Positions 58,532 through 64,000 of a stretch of 64,000 nt of DNA are shown piece after piece. Both the position numbers and the translations under genes were made by a program. The stretch spans positions 434,001 through 498,000 of the forward strand of contig JABYQU010000011.1 of assembly GCA_022264855.1 (NCBI GenBank). The letters run 5' to 3'. Within the stretch, counting starts at the first letter, position 1, and each line of letters begins with the position of its first letter. The notes beneath the pieces were generated by a model, which had not been told where the DNA came from, ran no database searches, and worked only from the letters and a program-made list of their open reading frames with translations. This DNA comes from Lenzites betulinus (taxonomy: Eukaryota; Basidiomycota; Agaricomycetes; Polyporales; Polyporaceae).

Positions 58532-59737
58532 CATCTGTCTGTCCGTCGCTCTCTATCAGTCCGCAAGCCGTCATCCCAGTCACGTACGCTATCAGATCCC
58601 TATCCTCGCAGCATGAACGAACCCTTCGCACACCCACGCATATTTTTGTAACTTATCTCGCACAGATCGAACGTTTCTTGGATATCTCTAGGCCACGCGT
58701 ATAATACGGATATAACACGAACACATTTCATATTCTCCACCGCCAGCGTCGACCTGTTGGATTCCGAGCGGGGATGCCAAACTCCGCCACAACTGTAGGA
58801 ACCCCTGTGGGCGGCATACAACCCGCGATCGCGGGCAAGATGCTTGCCAAACCTGAGGTCCCACCGCCCTCGGGCCGACAGCCCATCATGGTGCCGCATA
58901 GCAGTTGTCCATGCGGGAGCCTCGTGTGAGTCTGTGCTGCCGGTGTCCCAAGGAATAAACGGGTGATGGTCGATGCAACCGGCGGTGGCAGGATATGGCC
59001 ATCTCAGCAGGTACCAGCGGTCGAGTACGCAACACGCTTTTTGCAGCTTTTATCCGCCGACTAGACCGGGTCGCGGAAAATCACGGCTGCTCTGCGAACT
59101 CCGGCGCATTGGCAGTGCTATGCATGCGGCATGATCTGCCATGCGTAGTGCATACTATGGGCGCATCAGGCGATGCGTCGTGAAAATGATCGCTAGGCAT
59201 GACGAACTGGCTACAGCCTTGTGAGCTCGAGGTTGACATATCAGCGTTCGTCGCGAGCCGCGCAACGCAAATACCTGCGGAATATGCACATGGTGATCTG
59301 ACGTAGGACGAGTTCCGAAGTCTGTACATGGAGGCACACTGAGGAGAGATGTGAACAGTCAATGAGTATCAAGTGCAGGCCGCAGCGAGAAACATCATCG
59401 TGTAGCGAGTGAGTGAGTGCTTGGCGTCACCATTTGCCACTGCGTAAATGTACTTGTTGAAACTTCTTCTGTTGATTGCGATGATCTATATACATGCAGG
59501 GATACAGCGCTCGATGATCGTCGATGCACGGATGATGTGTATCCTCACGTCGGGCCCCGTCCAGCGGAGCATCCGACATGCCCCTAGTATTGCTACTACA
59601 CTACATACTGAACGGCGGCACGGCGTGGCGACCGACGGGGCGAACACCCACTGCGAAAGCCAAGAGAGCAATTCGATAGCGACGACCTAAGACCCAGGAG
59701 GAAAACGACTAGAGGCAGGATGGGAGCGGGCGCGCGT
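58532..59737. other. Convergent intergenic region
   Basis: 1.2 kb between SEN1 and GH71 copy C on the opposite strand. Frames shorter than 100 codons without motifs. No gene or repeat is recognised. Confidence 0.5.
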
Positions 59738-61542
59738 TCACTGCGAGGACGCAGACGCGACGAACGCGTTGTAGTTGAACGCGGCCGGGTTCGGGTCGAA
59801 CGTGTACCCGTCCGGCTTGAGGTCGATCACGGTCTGGCCGTTGCGCGTGAGCGTGCCATGCATGAAGCCCCCAGGGGTGAGCGCGAGCGAGAGCTTGTTC
59901 GCGCCCGCGGTGACGGGGAACGTCTGCGAGGTCGAGTCGGACGTCTGCAGCGTCACCTCGCCGTCCGCCGTCGCGAGGACGAATGCCCACAGCTTGTCCT
60001 GGAACTGCGAACACGGGGAAAAGAAGTTAGATGCCAAGCCGGTGGCGTGTGGATGTGTGGGGGAGGCGTACCAGCTGGAAGTCCTTGGGCGCACCGACGG
60101 GGTCGTTGGGGGTGGCGTTCTTCGGGTGAGGGCGCGCCCACATGACGATCTGGTCCTTGGTGACGGCGGGAGCCTGGCCAGTCTTGAACTGCGTCGCGAA
60201 GAAGTTGGTGAGGTCGAGGAAGCCTGCCGATAGGAAGGGAAATGATCGTGCGTTAGAGTTACTGTTGTGCGCAGTGCATGATCGACAGATCGCGAGACGC
60301 GGACGCACCTTGGTGGTCGAAGCCGTCCACCCACTTCTCAGAGCCAGGGGGGAGCTGGCCGTGGTTGTTGGGGCCAATGTAGTGGGACTCGCCGAAGTCG
60401 TTCCAGGTGACAATCTCAACAAGGCTGACTTTGTCGCGGTTGGCGATGATGTTCTCCCAGCGCCGCACCCAGAGGTGCTCATCACCATCGAATACGAACT
60501 GAGGAGCAGGTGTCAAACATGATATAACGATTGCGTGCGGAGATGGGCAACTTACGTTCTTGTTGAATGTATCCGCACCGAAGTGGGTGAAGAACCATGG
60601 GGCGACAGCGGCCATGTAAGTCTGGGCACTGCCCTGCACATTCGCAAGCTGAGTGATGTGCTGGTTGTCGGTGTCAAAAGAGCCGATGAAGCTCTGCAGC
60701 GTGGTGGCACCAGCAGCGTTGACGTTGTTCAGGTCGACACCAGGGAGCAGCTGAGGTGCGGCCGAAGCCGACAGGGTAAGTGGCCAACCCGAGTTGAACT
60801 ACAAGCATCATAAGCATCCAATATAAGCTAGCAAACTTAGCACTTACGTTAAAGTCGCCGTCCATAACACCAGAGAAGGTGTTGAACTGCGCTGGGTCGA
60901 TGAAGAACGAGGGCACAAAGTGAACCTTGTTCACAGTGTCTGGGTGCTGGGTGAACTGCGTCCGCCAGCCGCTGGGCACATCGCCTGCGCCAAAGGTGCA
61001 AGATTCTCCAGCGAAGGTGGAGACAAATGCCTTGCCATCAACTTGGAGCTGGGCTGGGCTTGATGCGAACTGGTTCGTAAGGCTACGAATTGCAGCCGCG
61101 TTGTCGGCGGTCGAGCAGGGGAAGGAGCTGGTTGTGGGGTCAGCGACAAGCACAGCGTCTCGGTACATCCGACTGACCTCATGTCAAATGAGAAGAACAG
61201 CTTGAAGTTGGAGTTCATCTGCTCAGCAGCCTGGTACCTATACATTGTGTCAACGACCAGGAATACAGGTTGAATAATATTCACTTACGCATTCTGCGCT
61301 TGGGTAGTCGTGAAAGGGTCGTTACCAACGTTAAGCGCAAAGCCGTCGATACCGTTGGCCTGAGCCAGTGTCATATCGCTAGTCCAGTCATCGACAGTGA
61401 ACGCCGCAGTGAGGCCGACGATGTGGTGCGCGACGACGACCTTGGGTACGCCTGACTGCCGGGGTACCCTGAGAGGGAGTGCATTGACAAATGCGGCGGC
61501 TGCGAGGAGGCCGAGAGAGGAGATGGCGGATCTGAAATGCAT
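59738..61542 (-). CDS. Secreted alpha-1,3-glucanase, GH71, copy C
   Basis: Starts at 61542 with a signal peptide (MHFRSAISSLGLLAAAAFVNA) followed by PRQ. Then the GH71 domain: KVVVAHHIVGLT, GIDGFALNVGNDP, FAGESCTFGAGDVPSGW, KVHFVPSFFIDPAQF, APWFFTHFG, LVEIVTWNDFGESHYIGP, KWVDGFDHQG, FLDLTNFFATQFKTGQ and IVMWARPHPK. The C-terminal domain ends DLKPDGYTFDPNPAAFNYNAFVASASSQ. There is no repeat tail. At least seven introns in positions similar to copies A and B. It lies inverted and 21 kb from the tandem pair. A TATAAAG about 175 bp upstream of the ATG is the likely promoter element. Confidence 0.93.
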
Positions 61543-62647
61543 GAGTGCGGCGGGAGTTCGGCGTAAAGAGCGTGAGGCAGAGGGGAATGACGACTGGCGC
61601 CAGAAGCAAGAGAATAAGTTTAGAAAGAAAGAAGCCTCACGGTCGACGTGCAAGAGAACGTTGAAAGCGCTGCGACAACGGACGGGGGATGAGGGAAGCG
61701 TCGGGGGTTGTCTTTATACTCGCGCGGCACAGCGCGGTGGACGGCGCGCCTGTCACGTACAATACGCGGTGCGTAACAATGATGCTGAGAAGACGCTCGC
61801 ATGGTGGCTATCAGAGAAATCCGGAGAGAGAACGAATTGTCCACAGCATCCCGGCTGATCACGGTGGTATTGTTCTTGTTCCTTGTCCTGATTTGGTTAT
61901 TTGGCATCCTTGTTGACCCAAACAAATGCCTCCTGCCAAATGCGGCCACGGGCGCTAGCCGCTTGACGACCTCCCACGAGCGTCTAAGGGCGGATCCATG
62001 GCTGATATCGTCCCTGGTGGCCTACGACGCTGCCCCAGCTCTAAGAAAGATGCGTTGTCGTCTGAAACTTCCCCTGGAGAGCGGTGTTCATCGATCAAAA
62101 CGGTTCTGTCCCGGACCCAGCGGTTGTTAGATTGCCATAACTCACCTGTACCAGTCCAGAGCGAACTAGTCCTTGCGTGGCCGGATGACTTCCACATGCT
62201 ACGAACATAGCCGGGTAGCCATGTCCCTTGATCGCATTACATACTCCCATAAGGCATAGGGCTTGTCATTGCTGAGGCTCAAGTCAAGGATGGGCCAATT
62301 CTTGATCCTTCAAGCTGCTTGAGGGAGGCGACCGAGACTTGTTGAGGATAGACATTGCTTGCATCATGATCGGTTGGGCGCAACAGAGCCTTGTGTTCGT
62401 GCGTTGAATCAGGAATACATAGGACCAATGCCAAATGGTGGTCGGAGGAAGAGATGCACCACGTGAATATCATCCCTCGACACATCCAAAAGAAGCTAAA
62501 TCGGGCCGATGATGCTGTGTTGGTCCGCACACTGACGCGGCCGCTGGCGGGATTCGGATGATGGCGTAAATCCAACGTGTTCGCTCTTGCTCTCTTGACC
62601 TCTGTACTTACCTTATCATAAATCCTACCTGAACAGCTGGACGAGCT
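61543..62647. other. Divergent region between GH71 copy C and the RING gene
   Basis: 1.1 kb. A TATAAAG on the minus strand near 61712-61718 serves copy C. Otherwise no recognised feature. Confidence 0.5.
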
Positions 62648-63581
62648 ATGTCAGAGAGCACCCGTAGGCGCAGCATGTCCGACGCGTTCACCATGCTCCG
62701 CAATCCCGAAGCCGCCGCCGCGGCGAGAGGCGATTTGATGAACATGCTCGAGCGAACCCGGTCAGTGCCGCCCAGACAGCTTACCAGGACATCACAACAA
62801 ACCGATGACCTCCATCATGATGCGCCTACAGGCAGCGCGAGGCGCGGTTGGACGCGTTCGCGAGCTCACTTCCAAAGGTCACGGAACGCGAACTGATAAC
62901 GCTCGGTCACTCAGGTGCGTTTCTTCCGGCAGCGCGCTGTTTGATGCGGGCGTTGATACTCTGCTTCCGGATTATGGTTCATGCAGACTCGACGTGTCCG
63001 ATCTGCTTGACGTCCCTCCTCGCATTGCTGGCGGAGGAAGAGATGGCGCTCGCCATGGACTCCCCGGCCCACCCGGTCGAGGAGTTGGGGGTCACCAAGC
63101 TCGCACAGACCTGCGGCCATATCTTCTGTCGGAAAGAGTTAAGCACCGGCCGGACGGCCCTGCAAATTTCTCATATGCACCCGTGGCTGACTGTGTGCGT
63201 TCGCAGCATCCACGGATGGCTTTACCAGGGGGTGAGTGCCAAGTGCCGATCCCCCGGATGTAGATCGTGTGCATCAGCTCATGGCGACAACAGAACACGA
63301 CATGCCCAACATGCCGCCGACCTTTCATCACGCCGGCACACGAGGAGGCCGGGACGCGTGGAGACGATTCCCCTGCGGTGCAGATGGCCCTCTACGACGA
63401 CCTCATCAGCGCCGCGCTCGCTGCGCCCTCACAGTTCGACGAGAACCACCCACTATTTGGTAACCTCCCAGGCCTCATGCGAGGGGCCCAGCAGGACGCA
63501 GAGCGGCCAGCCGATGATCAACGAGAGGCGCATTTCGACTATGACGACGACAGGAGTGCGTTCTCTGGGATGTATTCATGA
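62648..63581 (+). CDS. RING-finger protein
   Basis: Probable E3 ubiquitin ligase. Start MSESTRRRSMSDAFTML; spliced text continues RQREARLDAFASSLPKVTERELITLGHSDSTCPICLTSLLALLAEEE. The ring is completed by QTCGHIFCRKDIHGWLYQG joined to NTTCPTCRRPF. Six of the usual cysteines plus His are in place (CPIC, CGHIFC, CPTC), but the sixth ligand position is Asp (RKD) instead of Cys, a pattern seen in some RING-H2-like and Rbx1-type rings. A 25-residue acidic loop (EEEMALAMDSPAHPVEEL) separates the second and third ligands. The C-terminal 90 residues are acidic. Exon boundaries are inferred and leave the frame open to the TGA at 63579-63581. Confidence 0.82.
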
Positions 63582-64000
63582 TGTGTCCATTTAGATTTGA
63601 GAGCTCTTTACGCATTATATTCTTCGGGCAGATGTGGCTTACATATGAGGCACGCTCAGGGCCCTCCGGGGGTGGATATTTCGATTGTTTGACATCATGT
63701 ATATTAGTAGATCTCCACGGGCACCTTATCTACGGCTGATGGTGTATACTCGGTGGAGTTGCGCCCTCATGTATACGAGCAGCCAAGATACTTCAAGTAA
63801 CCAAACGATGTGGGTCAGCCTGAAATCGCCTGCGTACTACATGGACAAGCGCCAAGTAGGTATCCGGGGGTCGGGCCGTTCATCGAGAATGTACGAGACT
63901 GTGCTACTTACTCTTGCCAGTCAAAGGCTGGCAAGTCTACAGAAAGCCAGAGAAAGGGAAGGCCTCCAGATGAATGTACACGACGTTTGATCTCTCTCCA
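63582..64000. other. Right-edge interval
   Basis: About 420 bp, no recognised gene. A plus-strand frame of 101 codons has no family motif. It may be intergenic or belong to a gene that lies mostly outside the window. Confidence 0.4.

Overview
This 64 kb window is nuclear DNA of a filamentous fungus, almost certainly a basidiomycete of the Agaricomycetes type. The evidence is dense short introns (about 45-120 nt) with GTNNGY donors and very small exons, strong G/C preference at third codon positions in the left third, genes on both strands with short intergenic gaps, and families typical of this group (GH71 alpha-1,3-glucanases, a DUF6534-type seven-helix protein, Zn2Cys6 regulators). No species is assigned. 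Gene models were spliced by hand from reading frame, splice-site consensus and known family motifs. Where all exons were placed, the exon lengths sum to a whole number of codons. No database search was possible.

Left part (1-18 kb): a thiamine thiazole synthase (THI4, cut by the window edge), chorismate mutase (ARO7) and dihydroxy-acid dehydratase (ILV3) bracket a four-gene block, all on the minus strand. Read in transcription order the block is Zn2Cys6 regulator, septin-like GTPase, double-Zn2Cys6 regulator, septin-like GTPase. It looks like a duplicated regulator/GTPase pair. The second GTPase runs in open frame up to the splice donor that feeds the double-zinc-cluster regulator, so a fused protein is possible. 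This block is the most unusual part of the window.

Middle part (19-32 kb): an unrecognised 404-residue protein, the V-ATPase Vo proteolipid c' (VMA11), a ZCCHC10-like zinc-knuckle protein, a protein with a possible nucleotidyltransferase-like motif, an alpha/beta hydrolase, V-ATPase subunit d (VMA6) and a Sec14/CRAL-TRIO lipid-transfer protein. Two subunits of the same Vo sector lie within 6 kb.

Right part (32-64 kb): two tandem secreted GH71 alpha-1,3-glucanases, one with a long Pro/Ala/Thr/Asp repeat tail, a third GH71 gene inverted at 60 kb, and a DUF6534-like membrane protein. Housekeeping genes follow, often in divergent pairs: mitochondrial uL6 / ARC1-like tRNA-binding cofactor, 2OG-Fe(II) oxygenase / histone-fold protein, and translin / SEN1 helicase. 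An Hsp20, a SAGA SGF29 subunit and a RING protein complete the set. Several introns flank exons of only 6 to 22 nt that are needed to restore conserved motifs, so automatic annotation of this window is likely to be wrong in places.
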